From Chondrilla cf. caribensis (taxonomy: Eukaryota; Porifera; Demospongiae; Chondrillida; Chondrillidae): a DNA stretch of 64,000 bases. Made by a program: the position numbers and the translations under genes. Positions 36,004 to 55,100 of this stretch are shown one piece after another (the first letter of the stretch is position 1; each line of letters begins with the position of its first letter). The notes under the pieces were generated by a model. It was not told where the DNA came from, did not search any database, and saw only the letters and a list, made by a program, of their open reading frames with translations. The stretch spans positions 3,030,018 to 3,094,017 of the forward strand of contig OZ026551.1 in the NCBI GenBank assembly GCA_964020155.1, read 5' to 3'.

Positions 36004-36896
36004 TACATAGACAATTTCAGAGAAAATTTCATGAATAGATCGACCTCGTCATCCATGAAGGAATTATTCTCACACGAAGAAGTTGAATACGCCTTATTAG
36101 TCTAGCCGGTATGACAGACCATAGACACTACACAACCTAAATACACCTTGTAGCGAACAACGCTCAGGGGCGTTTAGTTTACTAACCCTTTCTATGATCA
36201 CAGTCTTATACTCCGTGTTAGAGTACGTATCTATGATAATATATGACGTGGGTACGTGTATACATGAATGCACACACGTGTCCAATTGCAAACATTGAGG
36301 CATGCAATCAGATTAGCTATAGGTCGCAATAGTTTGTATGTCACGGTGGCATTGCTCCCAGCATGCATATGCCTAGCGCTGGGCGGTATACCGAATATAT
36401 AGTACATATGAAATTTTACATTGCATTCGTTTGTTTATTTCACCTCTATAGCTCTAGCATTGCTCTATTCAAATGTATGGACAAGCCAGAAAACACGGAA
36501 TAACAGAATCTGTCGGCAGTTCGGGGTCACTTTACCTTTTTATTCGCTTTTCTTTTCCTGTACTGATTGCGATGTTGTATTTCAAATTGTTGTATCGAGT
36601 TGTATTCGGATGTTGTTAACAAATTAAACGGAAAATGAACACACAAATACATATCGAATAAATTATTTCGAGCTTTGGAGACACTGACAGTGCTCCTCCA
36701 AGTTTTGTTCATGCAGTTAGATTTCACGTTATTATAACATTATCACACCTATAATGATTATTGCGACAACAAGTACAGCACAAGATTCATGTATGCATGT
36801 ATAATCAGCCAGCTTCAATTGTTATGTGTGTATACCTATGGTTAGCAGTACTACCTGCAAAGGATCCTAAGGATCCTTTGAGCCATCTATGACCAC
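36004..36896. other. Intergenic stretch
   Basis: Lies between the UNC93-like start and the galactosidase fragment. Only short open frames without recognised similarity. The first part likely includes the UNC93-like promoter; no motif is clear. Confidence 0.5.
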
Positions 36897-37368
36897 TCAT
36901 TTCGGAGTAAGTTTGTACATGACCACTCCATGAGAGCCGGACACTTTCCCTGACATCACTCCGGCATCCTTGTGGGGCCACAGGTCATGTGCCGAGGCCT
37001 GCTGAGATTGGAGACCAACGGTCTTGAAGTCTGTGGTGATGGTTGAAGTGTTGGTGTCGTCTAGGTTCAGCAGAATGACAGCAACTGAACCTCCAGAAAG
37101 GGGACCAGCCCACACTTGTTCCTTGGAGTCACTGCTGCTCCACACCATGTGACCTTGAACACCTTTTGAGAGGCAAAAGAAGTACTCAAACAAGTAGGGA
37201 AAGCTGATGAACTAGATAATACAACACACACAGGTTTTTGCTTGGTAAAGCAAATTGCTTTCTGTGGATCCTTCCACAGATAGAAATTTGGAAATGCCCA
37301 CCCCCCTCCTTGAAATAATAGCCAAAATTGACTTATTAACATGCATACCCACAACCAACACAGACGAA

Positions 37369-37433
<65 letters not shown>

Positions 37434-37600
37434 AAATTGTACACAGGCAGCAGCTGTATACATCTCCTAATGAAACTCATCATAGTAATATATTGTGAAA
37501 TAACAACTGTCATAATTGGTGTGAAACATACCTAAAGAATCTTGATTAACTGCAATCACTTCAGAGTTACTCAATATTTCCAGTGTATCAGTGGACATCG
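36897..37600 (-). pseudogene. 3' fragment of a GH27 alpha-galactosidase-like gene
   Basis: Two exons remain: about 37600-37532 (MSTDTLEILSNSEVIAVNQD, the family segment just after the catalytic barrel) and 37162-36897 (VQGHMVWSSSDSKEQVWAGP, LSGGSVAVILLNLDD, ASAHDLWPHKDAG, ending VVMYKLTPK). They splice in frame (TTA G|GT GTT, donor gtatgt, acceptor aaaag). This is the C-terminal beta-sandwich of GH27 lysosomal-type glycosidases. The catalytic barrel is not found: above 37600 the frame loses similarity and runs into CA repeats and transposons. I therefore read it as a truncated gene, though a distant 5' part beyond the transposons is not excluded. Confidence 0.75.
37372..37430. repeat. (CA)n microsatellite
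   Basis: About 59 bases of CA repeats in the intron between the two galactosidase exons. Confidence 0.95.
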
Positions 37601-37896
37601 TGGTAGATTGAAAATGTTCCTTGGGCAGGTAGCAGCAGCTTTTGGAATCATTCAACGTGTCAGCATCATCTTCCGTATGTTAACCTTCGTAATGCTGACC
37701 AAGAGGGTCTTCAAGGTGTTGTCTGGGTATGCCACGACTGTTTAATTTTGTTTGGCACATTTCCCCTCCTTTAAGTTGTGATTTGTAGCTTCTAAAATAC
37801 TTTCGAGAGCGCTGTCCGACTTCAGGAAAACATGTCCGGGAATAGGGAAAATCGCGAATGACTCGGCGGGAGAAGAAGTAATTCGAGTTAAAAAAA

Positions 37897-38019
<123 letters not shown>

Positions 38020-38158
38020 CACGCAAATGCGAATGTGCAGAATCACAGATTTGCCACTCCTTATATACCCGCTGGACACTTCAAATTTCGCGCCATAATG
38101 ACGTCAGAATATTGATCGCAACCCACTGCGTTGCCGTGTTGGCGAATACGTTATAAGA

Positions 38159-38836
38159 TAGTCTAACAAGTTAGACCGCCTCCTGCCCTGATCCGAAACG
38201 CCCTTCGGGCGTTTCGGGTGGGAGACGGTCTAACATAGATAGCGATTAGTTCACACCTCGGCATTAAGAGGTGTGACTTTTGGGTTCATCGTCTCACTGC
38301 GATGAACGGTTCAGGTGAAGGAGATTTGACGCAGATTTATAAACGATTCTGTAGACTTTGTAAAAAGCCATTTGGCTCCAAAAGTAAATATAAGTTATTT
38401 TCCTTAGCCATCACTAACGCGAAATTGATGGCACCAAGGTAAAGCTTCGAAAATGATCGATTTACCGTGTCCAGTTGGCAGGCGAACGACGGTATCTTGT
38501 TCCGAAAATACACTAACTATTGACGCGTTCTGTTCTTTAGACAATACGATGTTTTCTCGCTTGATTCTCGATAAGGCGAAAGGCAAAGCTCCGTTCATCT
38601 CAACCATAGACGATCACGATGTACTGTGTGTACACTTCACACTACGGTCACTTCCGTTACCCATCTCATTAATCCAAAATTCTTTGCCCAGAATTCTGGG
38701 CAAAGAACTTCTGATTCGCTGAAAGTCACGCGCCAGAGGTGTGAACTAATCGCTATCTATGTTAGACCGTCTCCCACCCGAAACGCCCGAAGGGCGTTTC
38801 GGATCAGGGCAGGAGGCGGTCTAACTTGTTAGACTA
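38159..38836. mobile_element. Long-TIR element A (678 bp, 9-bp target duplication)
   Basis: Flanked by GTTATAAGA on both sides (38150-38158 and 38837-38845). The termini start TAGTCTAACAAGTTAGACCG, and the inverted repeats run about 105 bases (38159-38265 against 38730-38836). Each arm contains its own nested hairpin, CCGAAACGCC-CTTC-GGGCGTTTCGG, inside an outer pair AGACCG...CGGTCT. A 9-bp duplication with long terminal repeats points to a Mutator-like (MULE) non-autonomous element. The interior holds a helicase-like fragment on the - strand. Confidence 0.85.
38404..38607 (-). pseudogene. RecQ-like helicase fragment inside element A
   Basis: The 67-residue frame reads LSKEQNASIVSVFSEQDTVV then RLPTGHGKSIIFEALPW. 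This matches helicase motif 0/I of RecQ-type DEAD/DEAH helicases (Q motif, then a Walker A of the form LPTGxGKS). Nothing downstream of motif I is present, so it cannot be a working helicase. It looks like captured host or transposon coding sequence. Confidence 0.65.
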
Positions 38837-38907
38837 GTTATAAGATTATCGGAACGCATAACAAACGCGATCGAAAATTGCATCGTATATAACATCCGAA
38901 TACAACT

Positions 38908-39693
38908 TGGTCTGGCTTGCTGAGACCGTCTTTCTAAACGCCTCCGGCGTGAAAGACGGTCTAGCGGCACTAGAGATTAATTGCGCAACTTTTGAGGAAT
39001 CAGCTAAAAAAAGGTGTTAGATCATAGAAGGTAATTCTTTACATCAAGTGTAGAGCAGCGCAAACGACAGAATTGGTCGTTTGCCTTCATTCGAACTCCT
39101 TGAATCGACATACCGATAGGATCTCAATCGGGTGTCCCTTTAATTTCCAGCTCAACTGTTTTTCGGACACTACCTAAATTCGGTCATCTAAAATTTCTCG
39201 AACACTATAAAACCTATCGACTCCCAATAAACTTTGTGACATATGCCATTACATGTATTCGTTTTCCACTCAGTAAGATCCTCGTAGCTTATTGCAACGC
39301 TCTGTTAGAGACGATCAGAATAGCATCTGAAAATATTCGATATTTGGAAAGGGATAAGCTTTCGGACATACTTCACTACAGAGTGGAGAAGCAACGATGT
39401 AGTCAGAAAACGTCAGAAGTAATAGCTATACATGCCTTCTTTAATATATGAAAATATGAGGTAGATATGTACTACTTGGAGAAAATCCGAACAAGTTATC
39501 TAAGGCCCGAATTTCTGACGAATTTATATCGGTATATTAAGCTATTCAGCCAATATAAATTGCCTATAGGTCGAAATTTGATCTGTCACATGCTGATAAC
39601 AGCAAGGTGTGAATTAATCTCTAGTGCCGCTAGACCGTCCCTCACTTTCCTCGCCCAGGGCGCTTGGTGGGACGGTCGTAGCAGGCCAGACTA
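38908..39693. mobile_element. Long-TIR element B (786 bp, 9-bp target duplication)
   Basis: Flanked by AATACAACT (38899-38907 and 39694-39702). Termini are TGGTCTGGCTTGCTGAGACC and, reverse complemented, TAGTCTGGCCTGCTACGACC. Each terminal arm contains a hairpin (for example GACCGTCTTTC...GAAAGACGGTC at 38930-38962) followed by the shared TAGCGGCACTAGAGATTAAT. The interior has no recognised coding sequence. Same architecture as element A, different interior. Confidence 0.85.
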
Positions 39694-39990
39694 AATACAA
39701 CTCGATATAGCAATTTGAAATACATCATCGCAATCAGTACATGCAGGAAATTAAAAGAAAAGTAATGAAATCGTAATACCGTCGTATGATGTTGGCAATA
39801 TACCGAAACTGATATTTTTTGATACCGCCCAGCGCTACATATGCCTCAAGTAGTAGTAAATATTATTAGTAGTGGTTATATTATCACACATTAGTAGTTG
39901 TGTACAGTGTATAATGCACACAAAATCATTCCGTTAATTACACTACAGCTAGAATGACGTAAAGTGCACAACAACTATAATTATTGGCCA

Positions 39991-46010
<6,020 letters not shown>

Positions 46011-46115
46011 TATGCAACTATCCTCTTCAAGATCCGAAGTGCAAACGTGTACAAGAAATGCGATGACGAAACCCGTTCCCATTTCCATTCTAATTCCAAC
46101 TTTCTATAGAAAGAG
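46011..46115. promoter_or_regulatory. Candidate bidirectional promoter PSMC1/LRPAP1
   Basis: Only 105 bases separate the divergent start codons of PSMC1 (46010, -) and LRPAP1 (46116, +). No TATA box is obvious. The 5' UTRs must be very short or overlap, so shared control is likely by position; the exact start sites are unknown. Confidence 0.6.
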
Positions 46116-49100
46116 ATGACTTCTTGCGTCGCTGTGTCTTTTCTACTTGTCGTAGCCACTATTGCTGAGGTTAGAGTTTTGGCATCTTTTTTATACTCCT
46201 ATCATAGATGAGTGTATATAGGCCAGGACCTACGGTAATAGAAGGTGTGGCCCACATTGGTTGCAGTCCATTGCATGATCGGACACCAGCTTGTATTCGG
46301 GAGTGGAATCTTTCGGACAAGAAGCCAAATAAACGTTAATTGATACTGTACAGTGGGACAGGATAGGAGGGCAGAATTGCGAATATAAGAAATATCACTA
46401 TGGAGAGAAAAATGCTTCGTGCCAAACGTACGTAGGCTAATTAGCGGACCATATAGACGTGATTTCGGTCACTTAATTCAAGGGGTGGTCACCTCCTATG
46501 TTTGTGTATTACCGTCCGCGACCGGGGTCAAGAGTTTTGACCATCAAAATTTAGCCTTGACCGTTTGACCTTGCTCAGAATTGTCTCTTGACCGTTTGAC
46601 CCACTCCAAATTTTTAACTTAAACATGATGTCATTCTAGATCACAATGGCGTCTTCACGTTCTCCTTCTCGTGACATTTTGCTAGCTTCGTTTGCGACAA
46701 ACGCTAGTGCATTATTCTGTATGAAGTTGATTACCATTGGAACATCTGTTAATCTTTAGTTGGACCTTTACAACGTCTACGACATTAATTGCGTGGAGCT
46801 ATTAATCGCTGGGAGGAAACTAGGTCACCTTTGCAAGGAGGCAGCTTGTATTGTGGCACCATTAAAGCTCCAAGGCTTGTCCATTAAAGATTTTGTTCAC
46901 AGTGCACTGTCAGTCAGTAGGTCATGGCGCTTTAATGGATGGAAGATTTAAATTTCTAAATTCCTTGTTGCTGATCTAAAAGGCGCCGAATTGTGCCTAA
47001 AATGCGAACCGTCCACGCCGACTGAGGTGCATATCACCTAAATTATGATCTCATTGTGGGTACGGTATTGACGGTAATCTATTTGCACTTCCTTTGTGCC
47101 CTATTGTGTAAGGTATGATTTAGACTGGAGCAGGGTGGTTTTGCCAAATGCGGATTGAGGCGGGTATCACCTAAATTATAGTGTAAACAATAAGCCTATG
47201 GACAATCTATGATGTGTAACCATAGTATAGATTGTCTATGATTCCACCAAGTAATGGTCAAAGAATTTGACGCCTTTACAAGGTGCTTGACCATTTGACC
47301 ATCCATTGTAAAGGCCTTTGACCCCTTGACCACAGCATCTAAAGGGCCTTGACCTCTTGACCACATCTTGACCCCGGTCGCGGACGGTAATACGTAAGCA
47401 TACGAGGTGACCACCCCTTGTAATTTCCTGGGAAAGTCGCCCGAGAAAGTTCATTCTAACATGTACGTCCGTAAATGACATAAATCCAAAGTATAAGGTC
47501 AAGTATCTATGTCCAAAGCAAGCTACGTGAAGTTGGGGTGTAGCCACAAATTTAATACAGGATCAATGTTTGCAATTTGTCGATGGCCGACCAGTGTCAT
47601 CATAATAATATACTGCCAGTAGTCACTGAATGTTTGCATAGCTATTGTATCACGAGTTGTGTGCTTATTATCATTGCATTAGATTTTGAATGACTTTACA
47701 CAGCGCACACAATTTTCAAGCAGCTCTTGATAATTGTTGTGTTATTCATTGGCTGTAATATGTGCTATTTTGTTATTAAAGGCAGTCGCTGTATGAACAT
47801 GTTATTACCAAGCTGTGTAGCAGGCTAATAATTTCTGTTTGTAGCACAGTCTGATTGAGGTTAGCCCTCACACTTGATTGTTTTGAGCTTACAAATTGAG
47901 CATTTTGGGCGATATGTGCCTTCTTTGTGTGCAAACTGCCGGCTCACTGATGTGTCCATTCTTGATTTGTCCATCCAACTGGAGGGGGCACAAATGTGCT
48001 ACAAAGTGATGTGTATGGTGTGATCATGGTGTCATACTCACACCTGTTTTGAATAGGAGTAGGGATGGGCTGTATACGAGATTTCTTGTCTTTGTGATTC
48101 TACCCTGCCGCCCTTTCCCACTGTACAGTAATAGTGATTATTTGGCTCCTGGTCTGAAAACGTCCGTGCCCGGATATAGGTGGTGTCCATCTGATCATGG
48201 ATATATTACTCTACACTTTTTGGAAATGCCCTCTGATCACAAAGCCACCAAAACATATCATGCTCCTACGTATGCTTATGTGCTTGTAGAGTAGACTGGT
48301 GGAACTTGAAATGGATGTCTTTAGACACTGTTAATTTTTAGCTATGGATAAGTATGTATCTTGGAATATTCAATCACCTATCTGTGTAACACTTCCAACA
48401 ACTTGTATCAATAGCTTAGTGCTATAGTGCTAAGAGTTATCAATTCTAAGTTACTCTATTATGTATGAGAAGTTTCTACTATAAGGTCCCTAATTCTGTT
48501 ATCTCATTGCTATGTATATAGACCGATAGATATATCTATATAATACATGGTATATGCATACTATCACTATACCATTAAATTATAAATTTATCACACCAAT
48601 GATTTTATCTAGGCTACAGCTGGAGATGCTTTGCGTACTCCACTGATATCTAAAGTATGGACAAAGGCCCAAGCAGTATTACCTGAACCTGCACAAAGGA
48701 AGTTATTCTCCCAGCTCGTACCATTGGATAAGACCCTGTTAGAGGTATATATTTATGTTATATTGTACACTGCATATTATTCTGTTCCAAATAATGTGTT
48801 TGCATGTTTGTTTGTAATATTCCACTACGCGTTATACATCATATGTACACCGTGTTGACAGTATATGTAAGCTCCCCAAGACAATAGGGCACACAGTCTA
48901 AAGTTTTGAGAAAAAAATTGTTTGTACATAATATGTTCAGACGTTGTAATAATTTGTATATACAGATGCATATACCTGCATTGTACGTCAAGTATCAGTG
49001 AATTGTATCTGGCCTCAATACCTGATGTCAATAATAATTATTATGCTAATTGTTATCACAGGCGAGTAAGAGGCCAAAGGATGATCCGGCTGAAGTTTCA

Positions 49101-52100
49101 AAGATTCAGAAAAAGGCTCAAGAAGAGTTGAGGAATGTGTTGGTTGCATATGGCTTGGAAATGTATGATGAAAATGGGCCAATACGTGTTTTTGATGACA
49201 TGCGAAATCCAATGAAACTTGGAGATCCTGTTTTGGAAAGTCTGTGGAGCAAAGCAAGAAAGAATGCTGCATTTTCTGACAATGACCTTGCCATTTTATG
49301 GGAGGAACTGGTTGATCACAAAACTCGATTGAATAAATTTGATTCTATTGAAAAGGTATTTGCTCTGTGTCATTGCCAGTTCATGATGGTTGAAGATGTA
49401 GTAATATCTGAAAGGAACTTTATTCATTCCTAATCACCCATGTACGTACCTACGTATTTGTTTTAAGCTGAGCATCTTCTCTTTGCTGTTCAGCACCTCT
49501 TCACATAGTCTAACTGTCTCATATCCTTATGACAACTTACCTACGTAATGTTACAATGGATTCCCATTCGAAAAAGGTATCACAGGGATCCAATCAACCC
49601 CTATGTACTAGTAATTGGAATCATGAGTCATGTATCAATTGTTGAGTCGGGAGACTAAAGTTCTCATTGGGGATTGATGCCACTCAATCATGTTTGCAGA
49701 TGCCCATTAACAGCCTTTAAAGAAGCAATCATGGGAAGTTTAGTTGAAATCGGTGAACGACAACACTTCATGGTTTATCTGTTACTTATGAGCAAACTTA
49801 ACTGATTTGGATGAATTACTTAGCTGAGTTTGATTGTTTATCAATGTTATGACTGATTACTGATTCTGTGATTATGTTACAGTGTATTGTTATATTCGCA
49901 GAATGTTTCTCAAAATCCAGTGAAGCAAAAGGAACGAAGAATCAAACAGGAAAACGATTTTAAGGTAACATAATGTGAGACGTTTACACATCCTTTCTTT
50001 TCAGTAACAAAGAGTGATTATTTTGTAGTTAATAAGTTAGTTTTTGTATTTACTCTACCGTGTGATAATTGCTCATGTTCATACATCTATATCCCATTGC
50101 TCGAATGCCATCATGTTTAGATAGACATCCACCCTGTTTTACCTACATACTTAGCATATTAATCCTCTGTTAGCATTTTGGTCAAATAACCTTTGATAAA
50201 AACTTATTTATACCAGCTACTCTCATACATACTGGTGATACTTTTTTCCATTGGTAATTGTCTATGGTCCTAAGAATTCTCACAAATCAAGGCGAAAGTG
50301 TGAAAATTGTTTGGACCCTGTAGCATACACTGGGGTGAAGGCTATAGTAAGCATTTACCTTTGTAAAAAATACCAAGAGTTGGACATACATGGTCCTCTC
50401 ATCAAGTTTCTTTGTCAATCTCAGATATCATCACAGGGACGTGTTAATATGAATATGTTGTATTACGAGAAAAGAAGATCAGGGACCCTTAGATGGGGGA
50501 AATTCGATGTTTGGGCTTGAGTTGGAAGATATTATCGAGTTGCTTTGGAAACAGTTGTTTTTTGTCCTCTTTTTCAAATTTTGCAAACAAATGTACGTAT
50601 GGCAATGGGGAAGCATTCCATGATCTACTTCAAGCTATGTGTGATGTAGAACATTTTAAAGTTGAAAGTAATCAGCTCTTTTGGATACCAACTCTTACGC
50701 AGAGTTGTTATTATAGTTGAACAATTATTTCCAAGGAAATTAATTGACAAATTTTAATAACACTTACATTTGTGCAATAACAAAGGGAAGTGGGTCCATG
50801 CAACATGCCACAATGTATCCCAATTGGTGATATTGTCACTTAACATTGAAAGGACCAACTGGAGTACATTCGCGATGTATGGAGTACAACACTGACCTTA
50901 TTAGTGATATATCCTGGGTTTTAAGTGACTCGTATTAAAATTATTAATCAACAGACATTGTTATATGCCCATTGTGTATTCTCGGCTGTATTCTTGGGAA
51001 TGTACAGCTCAAGCCATTCTTCAACATTCTCGACGGAGGTTGAAAACGGCTGTTTCATGGATTCGACGCCATAGCCGTTGCTTCGTTCGTTCGGTAAGTA
51101 TCCTGAGCCTCTTTGGTTTGGCAAGTTTCTTCGTTCCTTCGGTAAATATTCCAAAGCTCGTTGATTCAGCAAGTTTCCTCATCCTTCAGTAAGTATCCTC
51201 ACGCTCGTTGGTTCAGGAAGTACGGGCGGCCAATGAGCCATCTGGGTGGGTTGATGGCAACCTCCAGCTCTTTGAGAAAATTGTCTTTTTCTATATGTTG
51301 TTACATAAACGAAATCCAACTCAGCTATTTGTGTCCACACTATTGAACAGGATGCAAATAGTTGTACCCCTCTCTCGATGTCACATGGGAGTGTACTGCA
51401 AAGGTGGGGTACAACATCTACTTGTATTGTAGCATAAATATTGTGCACCTATAGGAATTCAGTAGAGAGGTGGTGTAGTGCATGTAACAATATATTTTAT
51501 TGGTTGCATTTTGTAGATGTTACAAGACAACTTAAACAGAATTCGGAATAAAGTTGAATCAAAGGCCATTGCTTCAAGTGTAGATGATCCAGAATTGCCC
51601 GAGTTTTCGGATGCAAATATCAAAGAATTGTGGAAGAATGCTAAACATGGACCATTTTCACTTGCTGAAAAGGAAAAAATCAAGGTGTGTTCCTATTGAA
51701 TATATTATGTGTAATAATCATTGTAGAAGAAACCCTAATCAGGGTGGAGCGGCTACATGGGGGTCAGACTGTTGAAGATGAATGACTGAAAGCAATCCCT
51801 GCTTGCTACCAAGTAAACAACTCCAGTCCAAATGTGTATATACGTGATCTCAATGAGGGTTGGTACTGGGTAGGCATATACATCTAAAGATACTGTGTTG
51901 TTTCAACCTGGTTGCAACCTACATTACAGCCTCGGGGCACTTGAGCTTGGCACAAGTATAGATTTCCACCCAATTACTAGCCGGTCTTAAAAATGTACAC
52001 TCCCCACAACCTTGTAATTGAAAGTACGTACATGTGCTGGTTACCACCTTGTAGCAATCTTGTTCGAATTGGTATGGTTCTAAACACTACAACTAACACT

Positions 52101-55100
52101 ACAAACTTGCATACATGTTATTATGTTATAATATCTATGTTTTATCAATATCCCTGGTTACCTTATTTTTGTACATTGTTGTATAATTGTTAAAAAGAAG
52201 TGACAGTGGAAGTAGCAAAATCGATTATAATTGCAGAATGTTTGTAACAAGCCGGTCAAATGTTTACCACCTTATAGTACAGAGGTTACACTTTTCATAT
52301 TTACGAGTAACTTCAGTTTTGTACATAATATTATTTTCACAATATCATTTTAGCCTAACGCTGGTTTACTTGTGTGATAATGCCCCAGGCATCCAATTAA
52401 CCTAAGTATTCAGTCCCACTTGGACTGAAATTAGTTGTTACCTACTTGTCCCAATAATTGCAGAATTTTTGTAACAAGAGGGTCAAATGTACACCACCTT
52501 GTAGCACAGGGGTTACACTTTTTATTTTTACTTAACATTCCTGTGATAAAACCACTGACCACCCCACATGACTTACTGCCGAGTGAGTCCACTGATATAC
52601 ATTACATACCTCCACTGACTGAAGGTAGCCTTGGGAGAGAGTACAGGACTGGACAGGGACATATCCCCCTAAAAATGTATTAATTTTTATAAACTGTCCC
52701 CAAATTAAAATTCCCACCTACTAACTAACATTCGCATGCCGTCCTATGTATAATAATTATCATGCCTGCTTGCCTTGCCACATACGTGGCTCATATATCA
52801 CTCAATAGCACCTTCGGTTTTCAAGCACTCACCCCCTGGTGCATGCTTGGGGGATACCCGAGTAATAACACAGTAACAACGGAGTATTACGGCCCAAGAA
52901 GAGAAACTTCCCCCAAGCCCATTCAGTGATAACAAGACCCATTGGACAGACTGGACCTTCATAGGGACAAGCACATAGTCTAACAACAAACAAGCTAAAA
53001 TGTTACATTGAGGCCAACTAGGATGAGACTCCAGACAAAGTTTCCTGTGGTAATCTGATGTATGTTAGATAAGCAGAGCTATTCCATCTTCCCAGGGTTT
53101 GGATTGTGTGTGATTCAACTCCCGCCAGAGCAGCCGTTGTGGTTACCCCAATGCAAAAGCTGTGACCTGATTATGAGGTTGCATTGATTCTGATGGCCGT
53201 TAACAATGAGTGTACCTCCTGCACGAACTGTGGCCTTGTCAAGAAGGATCTGTCTGCGAACGTAAACAGGAGGCCTGCCCCTGCTCCACGGACAGAAAGA
53301 AAAGGCACTGTGGTGGCTACCGGGCACAGATCTCGCCCGGTTGCCCCCGATACGATGGTCACCCCTGCCCAAAAGGGGTCTGTCTTTAAGGCCTTGAATG
53401 TGACAAACATCCTTGGTGATGCTGCGTGATTGTCCACTGAGACATTGCCGAGGGTTAAACGCTCAGACTCATCAAATGTAGAACTTGTAGGGCAGCCAAT
53501 CTCTCCGGATCAGAGAAACCCAATAAACAGACATTCATTGCTGCCCACAGCATGTGACGGTCCCAGGTACATGCGAGGGTGAACAAGTAGTCCCTAATCC
53601 TCCTGAGAATTGGTGGAGTGATCAGCAGTTGTGCTCTTGTTGGATGGTCCTTGGCTTGACTCACCATAACAGAAGCTGTAGCCTAGGAAGGGGTCCATCC
53701 AGGCCAGGAAATTGGGATCCCTGCAGAACATGCAAGTGGCAAACAGCAGCATAATAGCTCTTGATGGTCTGCCAACTCAGGCCCATGTCAGACAGGTGCA
53801 CAGCAAACAGCATGAGTACTCAGGGGGTACTCAGAAGTAGGGAAAGGGGGCTGTCGAAATTGGTCCCAGAACTGCAGGTATCGGCACTGACCAGATGCAT
53901 ATGAGCAGGCTGAAGTCGGCCCTCCAGGCACTGGAGATCCAATCCGGATATCACTGCAGAAACAACCGTCCCAGCGTGGGATAAATTGGGGATGGATGTG
54001 GTAGGGCCTCTGGAATCTGTGACAGGAAAGAAGGGAGATCATTACGTGACAAAACATCTGCCGCCATGTTCTGAGACACAGGTATGTGAGAGGCCTTTAA
54101 GTGGAGCGTGAAATGCATAGCTAGCAGAGCCAGACTCCGGAACAGATTCATTACCAATGGCTCCTTACTGCACCATGAAGCAATGGTTCCCACAATAGCT
54201 AGGTTATCGCACTTGAATTCAACAGCCTTTCCGCCACAAGCCTGCTGTTAGCAAAATAGGCAGTATCTCTTTGGCTGTGGTGTTTTGGCCCTTCCAGATC
54301 TCTGGCCACCTGCCCTGAAACTAACTCTGCGACGCAACCACTAAACCCCCATGATTTTGATGCATCCGTGTAGACAACTATATCGGGGTAGACAGGAAGG
54401 CAGGAGCCAGAAGTGAACAGCCATTCCAGTGGGGGGGAGGGGGCAAAAGTTGACCACCATAGCAAGTCTGACTGAAATTCTCTGTTGAGACGGATGTGGT
54501 GATGCAGTTGACTGGCTGTGGTTGACAGATCAATCATGTAGCACAGAAAATTGGACTACTGCTGATGCGTGTTGCAACACTCCAATTAGGGACAGACGTT
54601 CCCGCTTCCTACACATATTCTTGTCACCCCAGTCTGCCACTAGCTGTGGCAGGCAGGCCAGCTTATCCACAGGTAGACGGTCTGTGAGGGAGCTGGAATC
54701 CAGCTTGAGACCCAAGAAACACAGTGAGGTGCTGGGACCTTCCACTTTGTTAGGTGCTACAGGAACTCGAAGAGACTCCCATATGGCCAGGACCCGTGAG
54801 ATGACAACTCCACCTAGCCCAGGAGGCTCCACAAAAAAGAAATTGTCTAAGTAGTGGATGAATGATTGGACCCCTTGTACCAGCATGATCCATTGTAATA
54901 CATCTGCCACCGCAGTGAAGATCTTGGGTGCCGAGTGAGGGGCAAATGGGAGGCAGGTGTCCGAGAAGTATGCGTCGACCCATTGCATCCCTACAGTAAC
55001 CAGTCTTCCAGATGAACTGGTACCATCCTGTACACCTCCTTAATGTCCAACTTAGACATCTGTGTCCCTGAGCCAAGTTGCAGCAGGAGCCTTGCTGCCA

